From Symsagittifera roscoffensis (Eukaryota; Xenacoelomorpha; Acoela; Convolutidae): a stretch of DNA of 26,590 nucleotides. The position numbers and the translations under genes are program-made. Shown here one piece after another: positions 19,801 through 26,590 of this stretch. The notes beneath the pieces are model-generated. The model ran no database searches and was not told the origin of the DNA. It saw only the letters and a list, made by a program, of their open reading frames with translations. Every line of letters begins with the position of its first letter. Within the stretch, counting starts at the first letter, position 1. The stretch lies in the NCBI RefSeq assembly GCF_963678635.1, contig NW_026971136.1:1-26590 (forward strand), written 5' to 3'.

Positions 19801-22327
19801 AAAGGAAATAGAGGTTTCCACCAGTTCTACGTCAGAAGAAGACTTCAAGCCTCAGAAGGTAAACGTGAAGAGAGGTTCAACGAACGGACAGGTAGGGGAA
19901 GTGGAGATCGGCAAAGAATGGATCTCGAAGGCACATCAGGACATGGGCAAACAAGTGACGAGTGATCCATTGGAGAGGAACAAGACGAGGAACACTTCCC
20001 GGACGTGGTGGGTGGCCCTCGAAACATTGAAGGAAATGGAGGACTGCTTGAAGAAGTTGGACAGTGGAATAGCTCGCAGGCGACGCAATTGGGCCACCCA
20101 GCAAAAAGCCGAGGTTAATAAGATAGAGATGGCAAGTCATCTGAAGAGGTCCTGGCAGAGTTTGTTGAAGGATCATTTTGAAGAGGCGATGAGAACATCC
20201 TCATCAGCACCGCCACTAATGGCGAATCCCTTCGTTAGGACTGCGGGACAATTAATGTTCACCTGGAGTCTGGTGGGAATAGAGTTGGAGACATTGACCT
20301 CGTATGACAGGCTGAAGTTGGGAAGCAAGAAGCTAGAGGTGTATCAGGCACTGATGCAACACGTGGCCAGGGACAATTCAGGCTTGAGCCTGGCTAGGAG
20401 AAAAGATGCCACATGTTTCTTGAGATGGACAATGTCAATGATGTCTGATAGCACCATCCTGGCATGCCACCAGAGAGCAAGTGGAAGTAAAACCATGGAG
20501 AGAAGAGTCTCAACGATCATCTTGAACGTATATCAGAGTACAGGAATAGAGAAAGAAGATGGTTCCAGACTATCCTTAGAGAACCATCGAAAGCTGGACG
20601 AGGTACGGAGGTTCTCTAATAAGAAGTTCGAGGAAGAACATGATGTTCACCGTAACCTGGCCTCGTCAGAACAGTACTCGAGACTCAGTGAGAAGGGGGA
20701 ATACCAATATGTGTCTGGAGTGATGGGAATAGCCTACAATCCCTTCTTAGACTCGGAAGCTGGAGGAGCCCACAGAAACCATGAGGTAGCGGAGCTACTG
20801 AAGTTTTGGACAGAAAGGATAATGGAGATAGACGCGGTGGAGAAAGAGGGGCCGAGCCTGGGCCTGATTCTTGAGAAAACACCAGAGGTGATAAGCATAC
20901 CGCGCTCAAACAAGAGAGTTGAAGTGAACATGGGCGGTGGAGATGGCTTGTTAACCACGAACTTGGGAGTGATATGGAAGCTACTAAGACCCTCCTGGTG
21001 TCCACATCCCCATGCGAGTCTAATCGAGGAAACCACCGAGCGAGTGAGGTTAGCACCAACGGAAGATGAAGATCTGGCGAAGTTGAGTGTGCTACATAAG
21101 CTAATCACACCCCAGATGCAAGAGCCAAGCGAAAGGACGAGCGACCCCGGGTCAGCAAAGAAATTGGAGCCGGGTAGCTGTCTGGATTCGACGTGTGGGA
21201 ACGGAGAGCACATCTGCGATGGACGGTCATGCGTCAGAATACTGTCGTTTCAAAAAGAAGACCTGGTCACTTGGTTCGAAGACATCACAGAAAGGGAGAA
21301 AAGTGAAGTGCAAATAATAGCGGAATGTTACGCGAGAACCACGGTGAATATAGCGACAGCTCTCGGATTCTTCTCGAGAATGTGTGGTCTGCAGGCACTG
21401 GAGAGACTGGAGTCTGAACATCATTTAGTGACGGCGTTGAGCGTAGAATCATGGCCCGGGGTGTTGCAGGTGACTCAAAAACACATCCGGAGCTGGAAAG
21501 TTGGTCTTGAGGCGGAAATGGGATTTCCCCTGAGCGAAGCTTATGGCTTGCCATTGAACGCGAAATCGCTGATAGGGTCAATGATGGCCAACTTGTGCGG
21601 AAGTCACTACCCGCTACACATGGCGATGGTGGAAGTGTCCAGCCAGAGAATACTGGTGGACAAAGCCTTCTCAGTGCCCAAGTGCGTGAGGTTGGCTCGG
21701 ATGTCGCATCACTCGCACAAGTTGTTGAGAAAAATCAAAGGGACAGTACCAAAAGAATTGAGAGATGACTTAAGCGAAATCTGGGGAGAAGATCTTCTGA
21801 AGTTGGAAAGAGAAAACACAAGCGATCACGAGAGACAAAACGTGATCGGGAAACCTGTGGGAAGTACTCCGAACCTGGAAGACAACGACACGATGCACGA
21901 GAAAATGATGGAGCTTGAGCCTCTCTTGGAAGCCTCAGGGGAGCGTAATCTCAGGAGCATTGAGATCTCTCATGGGGAATGCCCATGCCACTGTTTGGCA
22001 CAAACGGTGTGGTATCCAGATCACAAGAACCTTTGCCTGGTGTGGGATGTGGAAGAGATTCGGTCGATCGGACTACCGGATCACCGGCAGAAGGTGACGC
22101 TCTTAGTAGTGAGTACGATGTTAGCTCTGAGATGGATAGAAGAGAATATAACGAAGTATCGGGAGGCGACGAAGCCAACGGCTGAGTCAATATACGCGAT
22201 AGACTACAGCAGGAGACTCGAGTTGTTTGAGACTGCGTGCAAAGTATTCGCCATACCGACGGAAGTCAGGCACGTATGGAGTCGCTTGAGGTACTTTCCA
22301 TGGTTTCGGGCGACACTGACGTCTTAG
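13886..22327 (+). CDS. Giant accessory protein with two SGNH/GDSL-type domains (ORF2)
   Basis: This frame has 2813 residues from the first ATG (aaaaATGg). The frame is open from 13841, but that upstream codon is TTG. A coiled coil lies at 146-234. The first SGNH hydrolase domain (about 410-580) has all four blocks: IIGDSL with S417, G438, GTND with N466, and D560-G-I-H563. SGNH enzymes are serine esterases or lipases, so ester hydrolysis is plausible; the substrate is unknown. A second SGNH-like domain (about 830-1060) has A-G-S-D at 840-843 in place of G-D-S, G-M-N-D at 891-894 and D1045-D-H1047. A hydrophobic stretch lies at 1191-1230 and a basic, nuclear-signal-like K-T-R-K-R-K-R at 1919-1925. 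Cys/His clusters lie at 2432-2449 and 2696-2703. The rest is unrecognised. I see no signal peptide and no convincing envelope features. The frame ends with TAG but continues open beyond it. Confidence 0.9.
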   Translation: MADRFWNSVPAALKKPTLDELYRRLRDLDYTQIDERMAVMLNAILQLEDQGECRESATEAVLMVGYTTEGISNREQTRWLSWNADGGVRGFDLARNPGLSNNTEHGAGEFPLPTRPTARSTGQSSSKVPSMSRAQQTTEAYPDLGVLKKELEKALKEKNKANLDRDQAKLDREKLQLERDQAVDERDQTLKLLEMLRAEHQQELRVRENVANRDQLKSELERIEQRQRELDAQKGARSNERVVTSSRPESRMEVDEAPRARGRFNLDREAREHMSEGLEVWIPNYVTPSLRNLETQPVRPLMDVVLPGYTPTSTSSGSQVSGASSRLKELGEKLQQQSRERSTRPELPPTWREQPVRNVVIASYKKNTEGNYHRHNRLDWSAEQGTRRDCFHDAAWVEYLAPPRVPEGAVHLIIGDSLVRVLTQIRSHWQTGVLSFAGAATPQMLATLDMLGMTKVYTVTLMVGTNDVSRGEARKVARLCDKMSCLLEELRIQMDPILLTVCTVPYNMMFDQHALEMNQKVRSLNKMIRDIHRKSVLPLRLLDIAERMEKKGFPEDTSKDGIHFDRPRGAEWLNDVFQEHINTLEADLLETAQFTLGPPPNPPFLASRALAGRLGARIDTRDSSRSNQTRLQSATPMESEEVESSTPPGSAMSSVVVADGRREKKSMETARLRYPEKVKELDLESLECRRELAETLGIERVSHEDLNRHHCIDWLKAHEAHFSRAKLMETTDLTGIPTKTIMGPINYRPLKLLGSPGLIAEPPKHRTSIARIRLATPAQLKVVDKLLNPGGTGLPDAAYEGSKLAEDPRYGKPCGGTQLAKTLAVYDRTDPAAARVVIVAGSDFEGTSPKLFWPETLVYSLPGAELNQMLTLVIAIKSEMPCEPELLLFAGMNDHLHAMGLLEQLKGDEIPTSKKIWEAIQALFAAMNEVQENVASRFGSKTKVVFTTSPGYASMPPALQFVYAVLILIAEGSEWRILMAAPNRELEPLNLRLYKSELPAAWADISHALRGFYGLADVLIVLDEVLLLEISNFARQLKFSPVIGDDHPAINQLTASLWFRSMDVKVANSTSRTRGPSNERRNVVETEKQLESMKYRLTQENGWWPFLTPRLENVTNKTREEAPLLVKQIWSFLEKQLELAETRDMTVVRFVSAANEVTIGGFWREHANGELKTRRDYEILKFLSPCWEREFLAGVFGTTATIFGAFVQEILGMSISLLLALYLVYPRYLFNMGPAYMFSRGVETLRVDGYLALVLLTHGELVSFHRLMEYGEPLSMGRVHTSTETSSYKCAAGLKTLLVQYLMMQNRYMTGEDENPTSREEWEKANRGMPLLTDLCLAMRSDPMGIIRGLEEVVTCIYGPAVTYAFPDPLVITYRHSVTHLSLISVLDGTALNWCQQEVLRARMSNTVLFGKVKDAEMMVCNFRGQMQCRMGGKREGPIEMYPKFWNLNPLTANGREVLRIPAWKECFALVKRELEAIMEKEILPATMPEFPTVRRMTLGMNSPLVVPSIMAKMMTEETQRHFTDGWDPLFIGYTAAVYFHISERKVNSWTTQAKKSRGSQPPGYEVRKVLRTLEKEGLENMLPIWDDGRMIVMEGHVALVDDMKFATRKYKAPYGLEQVEIRQEGTELDAAGQLHVALTEYKKLDPATPSPLSVDTPGDKRSGPVEDRFKKILERRRHESEEESMDETLSEAGEDMEVGNTPGPGPSGEELTTQELLKDLSEENWADTATPPLIPSPRKNLELPLAGETFNMGMLLLSSEEREKNTFEGNRDIFLGSLEDDAWQEFLEEFNREVGSETTLDKFKKELWDAVVRFGEPLLIGTGLDEKARKELLNKLVELRNARSKTRKEKCEDSSTLKQKTVDKRVDDIKRDKVGTSNMIKSTNILKARAGGRQELEGVDGEVESMMIATTPSSRDVKTRKRKREVEGWGSPSVDAVSEGNLRETAPIVLARCKTAAYKNSSELRKPLEVEKEIEVSTSSTSEEDFKPQKVNVKRGSTNGQVGEVEIGKEWISKAHQDMGKQVTSDPLERNKTRNTSRTWWVALETLKEMEDCLKKLDSGIARRRRNWATQQKAEVNKIEMASHLKRSWQSLLKDHFEEAMRTSSSAPPLMANPFVRTAGQLMFTWSLVGIELETLTSYDRLKLGSKKLEVYQALMQHVARDNSGLSLARRKDATCFLRWTMSMMSDSTILACHQRASGSKTMERRVSTIILNVYQSTGIEKEDGSRLSLENHRKLDEVRRFSNKKFEEEHDVHRNLASSEQYSRLSEKGEYQYVSGVMGIAYNPFLDSEAGGAHRNHEVAELLKFWTERIMEIDAVEKEGPSLGLILEKTPEVISIPRSNKRVEVNMGGGDGLLTTNLGVIWKLLRPSWCPHPHASLIEETTERVRLAPTEDEDLAKLSVLHKLITPQMQEPSERTSDPGSAKKLEPGSCLDSTCGNGEHICDGRSCVRILSFQKEDLVTWFEDITEREKSEVQIIAECYARTTVNIATALGFFSRMCGLQALERLESEHHLVTALSVESWPGVLQVTQKHIRSWKVGLEAEMGFPLSEAYGLPLNAKSLIGSMMANLCGSHYPLHMAMVEVSSQRILVDKAFSVPKCVRLARMSHHSHKLLRKIKGTVPKELRDDLSEIWGEDLLKLERENTSDHERQNVIGKPVGSTPNLEDNDTMHEKMMELEPLLEASGERNLRSIEISHGECPCHCLAQTVWYPDHKNLCLVWDVEEIRSIGLPDHRQKVTLLVVSTMLALRWIEENITKYREATKPTAESIYAIDYSRRLELFETACKVFAIPTEVRHVWSRLRYFPWFRATLTS

Positions 22328-22765
22328 TTGTACAGGGCAACGAAAGATCACATGAGAAAACATCAAAAGGAGTATCGACAGTTCCAGGCCGAGATTGGGC
22401 CGGAAGCTTTCAAGAGACCCCTGCTAACCCATCGTAATGCGATCACGACGGGATGGAAGAGAGTGGGTAAGATGTCTAGAGACAATACCAAAGCGAGGGA
22501 GTCGATACTAGAGGAAGACCTGGCGAAGAACGTGAGCTTGAGCCTGCACAACTCCTTTTGCTTGAACCGAGAAGCTAGGGTGAAGGCACTACCCAACCAA
22601 GCAAAGAGATTGCAGGAGCAGAGAGAATGGATGCGATCCTATGAACAGCTGAAGGCTTGGGAGGAGATTGTGATTAGTTCCGATGATGAAGAGGAACTGT
22701 TGAGACAGTTTGCCGCATCTAGCACTTCAGGATGCAGTACCTCCAAGGCGAAGAGTACGAGATGA
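22328..22765 (+). CDS. Open frame after the ORF2 amber codon (ORF3)
   Basis: The frame continues directly from the ORF2 stop for 145 codons to TGA. Its first ATG is at 22352, giving 137 residues if translated alone. The codon use (AAG, GAG, CTG, ACC with a few rarer codons) matches ORF2, so it looks coding. The product is basic and helical, with an acidic S-S-D-D-E-E-E stretch and a Ser-rich basic tail. It has no recognised domain. It could be a C-terminal extension reached by stop-codon readthrough, the tail of ORF2 cut off by a recent nonsense mutation, or a separate protein started at 22352. Confidence 0.65.
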   Translation: MYRATKDHMRKHQKEYRQFQAEIGPEAFKRPLLTHRNAITTGWKRVGKMSRDNTKARESILEEDLAKNVSLSLHNSFCLNREARVKALPNQAKRLQEQREWMRSYEQLKAWEEIVISSDDEEELLRQFAASSTSGCSTSKAKSTR

Positions 22766-22816
22766 ATGGGCAAATCGGATGGATCTTGAGTCTTGAGAGG
22801 GAAAGGGGGCTTGAGT

Positions 22817-22843
22817 GTGAATCCGAGTGAAACTTGGATTCAC
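22817..22843 (+). repeat. Perfect 8-bp hairpin after ORF3
   Basis: gtgaatcc and ggattcac pair around an 11-nt loop. It lies 51 nt after the ORF3 stop. Confidence 0.55.
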
Positions 22844-23186
22844 GAAAAAGAAATTTTAACAAAGCAAATATTGTTACTAATATACTATATCTATTATATA
22901 AATCGAAATGCTGCATGACAATTTCCTGATTGAATAGGACAAAAGAGATTTTAAAATGATTGGCTTGAAAAGCGAAAATTCAAGGGTGCAGGTGTGTGCA
23001 GATTTTGATTGCTGTTTAGCAATAGTGTGAAAATTTTACATGGCTGTGAATTTTGGGGTGTAGATAAGCTTAAGTCTGCTGCAAACTTCTGTAAATGACC
23101 ACTGGCACTGTATCTTGAGCAACACTCGGTTTTCTGGGACTCACTGGCAGAAGACAGCACGCGATGAGGACATCGATCTCGAGTCC

Positions 23187-23194
23187 GGGGAGTA
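23187..23194 (+). promoter_or_regulatory. Polypurine-tract candidate
   Basis: ggggagta lies immediately before the tgtgcc start of the 3' LTR, where the plus-strand primer should be. It is short and contains one T, so the assignment rests mainly on position. Confidence 0.5.
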
Positions 23195-24080
23195 TGTGCC
23201 AGTCGGTCATATTTGGAAGTTTGACCTTGAGAAGAGCAGAAAACACTTGATTTTGTAGTGAAATTTAATTTTTCAAAATTTCGAATGGAACATGTCATGC
23301 ACGATTTTCTCGCGATAACTGAAAATCAGAAAAAGAAAAAGAAAAACAATTTTAGAACAATTGCGGGAAAGTTGTCAGATAAAAACGAGTGGGAAATTGC
23401 TATTCGCAATTTCCATCATAGTGAACAAGAGTAGAGCTGTCCTATCTGAAATAGAAGACAGAGTATTCCCGAGAGAACAATTATTCGAACTGGACCAGAG
23501 TGAACCTTCGACGGAAAGGTGGACAGCTTGAGTGTCCCAATGGTCCACATAAAACTGCAGTCTAGAGTAAAAACTTGTTCTTGTTGTTAAAACTGACTGA
23601 CATTAAACTTATCTTAGTTACTTTATTGATTCTTGAGTTGTTAACCGACTTATTTACTTCCTGGTTCTTGAGCGTGCTACAATGTGAGTACTTAATTTAA
23701 ATTTCTAGAGTGTGTTTTATGATTGTTATGTTGAGGTAAGGCGAGTTTTAGGTTGATCCATCTGAAATGGATCAAAGTTACACTGTCTAATAAAAAGTAA
23801 CTTAACGGATTGTTCCAACCCGGTTTTTAACGGCGTTCATGTATTTTGGGTATCTAGAGACCTAAGTATGGGGACGTTTCTAATTCTAGAGTGGGGGATA
23901 TTTTAGTAGTAGCCTTTAAGCTGTAACGGGTCGTAGTCTCATGTCACAAGCGAACCGAATTGGCTCCGACTGATTTGAGGCGGAAAAACACAAGAGATAG
24001 TGTCCCTGACTCCTGAGCCAATAGTTATAGGGCCTATTTTTCTTAAGCCTCATGTGTGACTGCAGTAGACGAATGTTACA
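23195..24080 (+). repeat. 3' long terminal repeat
   Basis: This 886-bp copy of 1257-2143 differs at only three places by eye. It ends gttaca, after which the sequence departs from the leader. It carries the poly(A) signal expected to end element transcripts. Confidence 0.95.
23789..23794 (+). terminator. Poly(A) signal AATAAA in the 3' LTR
   Basis: This is a canonical hexamer, 14 nt after the hairpin at 23753-23775. It is the likely 3'-end signal for both the genomic and the ORF2 messages. Confidence 0.6.
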
Positions 24081-24386
24081 CTGTTTTTCTGCGATTATTT
24101 TCCAAGTTTTGAATAATTTGATCGTCTCCACTTCTGTTTGTTTTTGGGGGGCCCATTATGTTGTTTTTTTTTGTTGAAAATAACTTAACTTTCAATTTTA
24201 TTAGTAAATTTCAATTTTAATAGCGAATTGTTGAATAGTAAAATCTGGATGTTCATCGCAGTTTGTTCAAAAATTAGGCCTGCATAATCATCGGATAATC
24301 GACGATCATGCATTTTGTATTTGGTCTCACAAAAGTTTTAATGTTGTTCGGCTTCAAATTTTGCATACAAAAAGCGTCGGAACAAA
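24081..24386. other. AT-rich flank, no gene seen
   Basis: T- and A-rich sequence just beyond the 3' LTR. It should continue the locus interrupted at 1256. I see no open frame or RNA gene. Confidence 0.4.
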
Positions 24387-24672
24387 CTAATTGCTCAATT
24401 CAATTAAATCTGTCTTTCCGAATTTTTTGCTACTAATTAACTTCATCCTTTTACTGTGAAAAAACCTTGAAATTTCATTAGCAAAAGTAGCTGCTAATTC
24501 ACCGCCGTATTTTTTCGTTCTACTACCGCCTTCCCGAGTCAATGAATACGGTAAGTTACAAATAATACTCAAGAATCGCTTTACTTTACTGAAAGACTTC
24601 TTTTCATCTTGTAAGTTTTCATTCGATGATTCACTAATAACATTGATATTCTCGTTGTTTTGTTGTTTTTTC
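24387..24672 (-). CDS. Possible terminal exon of unknown gene or older transposon
   Basis: On the minus strand a frame of about 95 codons runs from an acceptor-like tttctcttttag|g (AG at 24674-24673) to TAG at 24387-24389. The peptide is mixed and plausible, with T-R-E-G-G-S-R-T-K-K-Y-G-G-E-L in the middle and a basic, lysine-rich end. No homology is recognised. The acceptor, the open frame and the composition agree, but the region is AT-rich and no upstream exon was identified. Confidence 0.3.
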
Positions 24673-24991
24673 CTAAAAGAGAAATTATTTTGTTACCTTT
24701 TTTCCGAGGCTTTGAAATGACGCAAAATTTTGATTAAATTTAATTATTCGTTTTTAATTGGTTTAAAAAAAAATACAATTTTTCTACCACTATTTTTTCC
24801 TTATTTTTTTTGCAAACAATTTTAATTGATGTATGGAGTGTATTGTACACTCTCTTTTTCCTTTGATATCAACAGTCAATCCTTCTCTTCAAATGGGGAA
24901 TATTTACCGGACAGTCCACTTGCGCGACAAACTGGTATGGAAGGATACTTTTGGACAACCTTACTTAAATTTTGAAATTCCGCACATGAAA
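24673..24991. other. AT-rich stretch, nothing recognised
   Basis: It contains T- and A-runs and no supported gene. It would be the intron or upstream part of the possible minus-strand exon. Confidence 0.3.
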
Positions 24992-25252
24992 ATATGGTGA
25001 CCTCGTGGTCTGGGGATACTGAGACCCAGCCATGAGCTCACTATTTTGCATATAATTAGGTTAATTAGAGCGTTCTGTTCGAAGCCGGAAACAGGAACAT
25101 TTTTTGTCGACCCGATATTAGAAAGACCGCCAAAAGAACTGGCTATTGCAGAGACGGTGAAAAGCATATAGAGTTGTGTTTAGACGCTAGTCAGTCGTTT
25201 TAGAACGTAGCTTTTTTCCCCCGTCGATATGTACATCTTGGCGAATGTTACA
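24992..25252 (+). repeat. 3' part of an LTR of a related element
   Basis: It is similar to 653-905 and ends gcgaatgttaca, the same last bases as the young LTRs (gacgaatgttaca). It is followed at the same distance (11 nt) by a primer site, so this is the right end of a 5' LTR. The left part of that LTR is not recognisable. Confidence 0.65.
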
Positions 25253-25263
25253 TAGATATTTTA

Positions 25264-25278
25264 TGGTGCTCCTGGGTG
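25264..25278 (+). promoter_or_regulatory. Primer-binding site of the related element
   Basis: tggtgctcctgggtg differs at one base from 2155-2169 and lies at the same spacing from its LTR end. Confidence 0.55.
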
Positions 25279-25620
25279 TTATTTTTTTAAACATCATGAC
25301 CGGCAGAACCGTCGGATGCTCAGAATAATGTTCTAACCTCAGAAGGGTAGTTCGGAACGCGGAAGCCTTTCGGATTCCCGAGATTAGTTTTTTTAACCTA
25401 GTTAAGACCGAAAATTCACGAACCAGGAAGGGTGGGTGGATTCGCGGTCACGTCTTTTCCTGAGTGGTACGTGACCAAAAACACTTGAAGATAAACAGGA
25501 AACCAAACGAAAAGTAGCATAGTACCTAAGAAAAAACAAAAAACAAATAAATAACCGAAAGAACCAAATACAGTAGAAAAAAGTATAAAATCAGTAGAAA
25601 TCATACCCCCTAACGAGATG
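25279..25620 (+). mobile_element. Leader remnant of the related element
   Basis: After the primer site the sequence shows leader-like features: a hairpin ggtcacgt/acgtgacc at 25446-25476 and an A-rich tract at about 25478-25560. No gag frame follows, so the element is truncated. Where it ends is a guess. Confidence 0.4.
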
Positions 25621-25944
25621 TGATCCGCCTCTCCCGTTTGTTGTTGTTAGATATATTGTTGTTACAGGCATTTATATCAGTCAGGATCGTTACGATCAAT
25701 TTTTTGGCCCATTTTGTGGTGCTTGTACTGTAGGGTTACCTGGGTATTTAAGCACGTTAATGCTAATTTGCTCTCAAGGGTCTCGGGATTAGAGAAGAAG
25801 ACTGATCCGGCAAGCAGTGCAAGGAGCGACATGAAGGGGCTCAAGGACAACAAAAATCTACTGTTGGGTATCGTTAACAAGTTTTGTACCCCTTTTGGTA
25901 CAAAAAGTAAGATATTCCCTTTTGTTACTAAAATTAAGTGCATA

Positions 25945-26131
25945 GTGTTTGTCCAATATGATGTGGATGACGCTAGAGCATTTTCTTTTGACGTCTCATC
26001 ACTGGCATCTGGAGTTATCAGAGGTGGGACTGTAGTGATCACGGAAATCGGTTTCGTGCAGGTAGACAACCGTGTTGTTTGCTTTGTTTGTTTGAGTCCT
26101 ATTTAGTTGCTCCTTATTAAAGCAAAAAATA
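25945..26131. repeat. Diverged direct repeat, copy A
   Basis: It matches 26264-26459 from gtgtttgtcca to attaaagcaaaaaata. Shared blocks include gacgctagagcat, gttatcagaggt and gtagacaaccgtgtt. An ATTAAA signal sits at the right end. A + strand frame (about 25714-26106) and a minus frame (25677-26069) both cross it. On the minus strand several differences between the copies are conservative (K/R, N/D), which hints at past coding on that strand, but indels break the frame. Confidence 0.6.
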
Positions 26132-26263
26132 CCTAACAAAAATCTCATTATGGTCTGAATTCGACGTCGCAGCAGGGCATCTATCTTGCTCAACAAGCCT
26201 TCCAATGTTTGTTCTTGGTAACTTCTCAACAAACTATTGCCTTCAAGTAGACGCCACACCCTC

Positions 26264-26459
26264 GTGTTTGTCCATTTCGATATGGACGACGCTAGAGCAT
26301 CTTCTCTTGACATCCCATCATTGGCATCTTGAGTTATCAGAGGTAAGGACTGTAGCGATCACGGAAACAGGTTTCGTGCTGGTAGACAACCGTGTTGCCG
26401 TGTTGTATGCTTTGTATGATTGAGTTCTTTTTAGTTGCTTCTTATTAAAGCAAAAAATA
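26264..26459. repeat. Diverged direct repeat, copy B
   Basis: Partner of 25945-26131, 319 bp further on, with single-base indels that shift the reading frame relative to copy A. It also ends in attaaagcaaaaaata. It could be a decayed gene fragment duplicated in tandem or a repeat family. Beyond 26460 I see only AT-rich sequence. Confidence 0.6.
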
Positions 26460-26590
26460 ATTTGTAAAAACTTAATTTCACATTATGTGGTGGTAATGAA
26501 AAAAATTAGCAACGTTTCAGTGATTTTTTGGTCGTTTTAAGCGATTCAAAGAATTTAGTGAATCCAGGTGTTTCCCATTTTTCTATTCAA

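Larger units (their letters stand above)
22766..23194 (+). other. 3' untranslated segment before the 3' LTR
   Basis: No open frame of note. It holds three CTTGAG copies within 30 bp (22786-22816), a perfect 8-bp hairpin at 22817-22843 (gtgaatcc/ggattcac), an AT-rich stretch near 22875-22905, and the purine run that abuts the LTR. Confidence 0.5.
1257..24080 (+). mobile_element. Giant Ty3/Gypsy-type LTR retrotransposon with accessory ORFs
   Basis: The element is bounded by near-identical direct repeats that begin TG and end CA. It has a primer-binding-site candidate after the left repeat and a purine run before the right one. Inside are a Gag-Pol frame and a second 2.8-kilocodon frame, both open throughout. 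The domain order PR-RT-RNase H-IN with a GPF module after integrase places it in Ty3/Gypsy. At about 22.8 kb it is several times the usual 5-10 kb of the group. The base before the left LTR ends ...ctg and the sequence after the right LTR starts ctg, which gives at most a 3-bp target duplication where 4-6 bp would be normal. The duplication is therefore unproven. Confidence 0.95.

Noticed and set aside
19027-19848. Minus-strand frame of 273 codons, and others of 200-240 codons opposite ORF1 and ORF2
   Set aside because: They lie opposite clearly coding sequence, are Ser/Leu-rich shadows of purine-rich codons, and show no domain.
13886-22327. ORF2 as a retroviral envelope protein
   Set aside because: There is no signal peptide, no furin-type site or clear membrane anchor, and the SGNH domains, coiled coil and basic nuclear-type signal point to an intracellular accessory protein.
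1254-24083. Target-site duplication of 4-6 bp
   Set aside because: Only ctg is shared at the two outer edges. A longer duplication is not present as read.

Overview
The window is dominated by one giant, apparently intact Ty3/Gypsy-type LTR retrotransposon on the + strand. It spans about 1257-24080 (roughly 22.8 kb) and sits in AT-rich, repeat-rich intergenic DNA. The host looks like a metazoan, and a nematode is my best guess. Predicted 3' splice sites are short and U-rich (TTTTCAG type), intergenic DNA is AT-rich, and a possible minus-strand exon to the right has the same acceptor style. No host gene is certain enough to fix the taxon, and a rotifer, flatworm or other invertebrate is not excluded. 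There are no rRNA, tRNA or CRISPR features.

Layout. Positions 1-905 hold a divergent, older LTR-like sequence. The 5' LTR is 1257-2143 (TG...CA, 887 bp) and the 3' LTR is 23195-24080 (886 bp). By eye the two differ by two substitutions and one base of a G-run, so the insertion is young. A primer-binding-site candidate lies at 2155-2169 and a short purine run abuts the 3' LTR at 23187-23194. A 2.4-kb leader follows the 5' LTR. It contains two abutting micro-ORFs, an A-rich tract, three 70-bp repeats, G-runs and a 600-bp minisatellite of 13-14-bp units. It has no ATG at all between 2226 and the ORF1 start at 4564.

ORF1 (4564-13362, 2932 aa) is an uninterrupted Gag-Pol. Its order is coiled coil, capsid-like region, two CCHC knuckles, aspartic protease, reverse transcriptase, RNase H, long acidic insert, integrase (HHCC, DD35E), GPF module, acidic tail, and a C-terminal domain I read as a degenerate TARG1-like macrodomain. 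ORF2 (13886-22327, 2813 aa) is a second giant protein, expected from a spliced message because a strong 3' splice site at 13653 is followed by an ATG-free stretch up to its start codon. It has a coiled coil, a complete SGNH/GDSL hydrolase domain, a second SGNH-like domain with the nucleophile motif altered, and about 1700 residues I do not recognise. ORF2 ends at an amber codon, and the same frame stays open for another 145 codons (ORF3, 22328-22765).

How it fits together. ORF1 supplies capsid, maturation, reverse transcription and integration. ORF2/ORF3 is an accessory cargo. SGNH esterase-like modules are known from extra ORFs of some other retroelements (CR1-type LINEs, and bdelloid-rotifer LTR elements), but tandem SGNH domains in a 2.8-kb-codon protein, together with a macrodomain fused to Gag-Pol, are what make this element unusual. 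A second signal across the element is strong over-representation of the hexamer CTTGAG, in coding and non-coding parts alike.

The right flank (24081-26590) holds a possible minus-strand exon, an LTR plus primer site plus leader fragment of a related element (24992 to about 25620), and a pair of diverged direct repeats near the window end.
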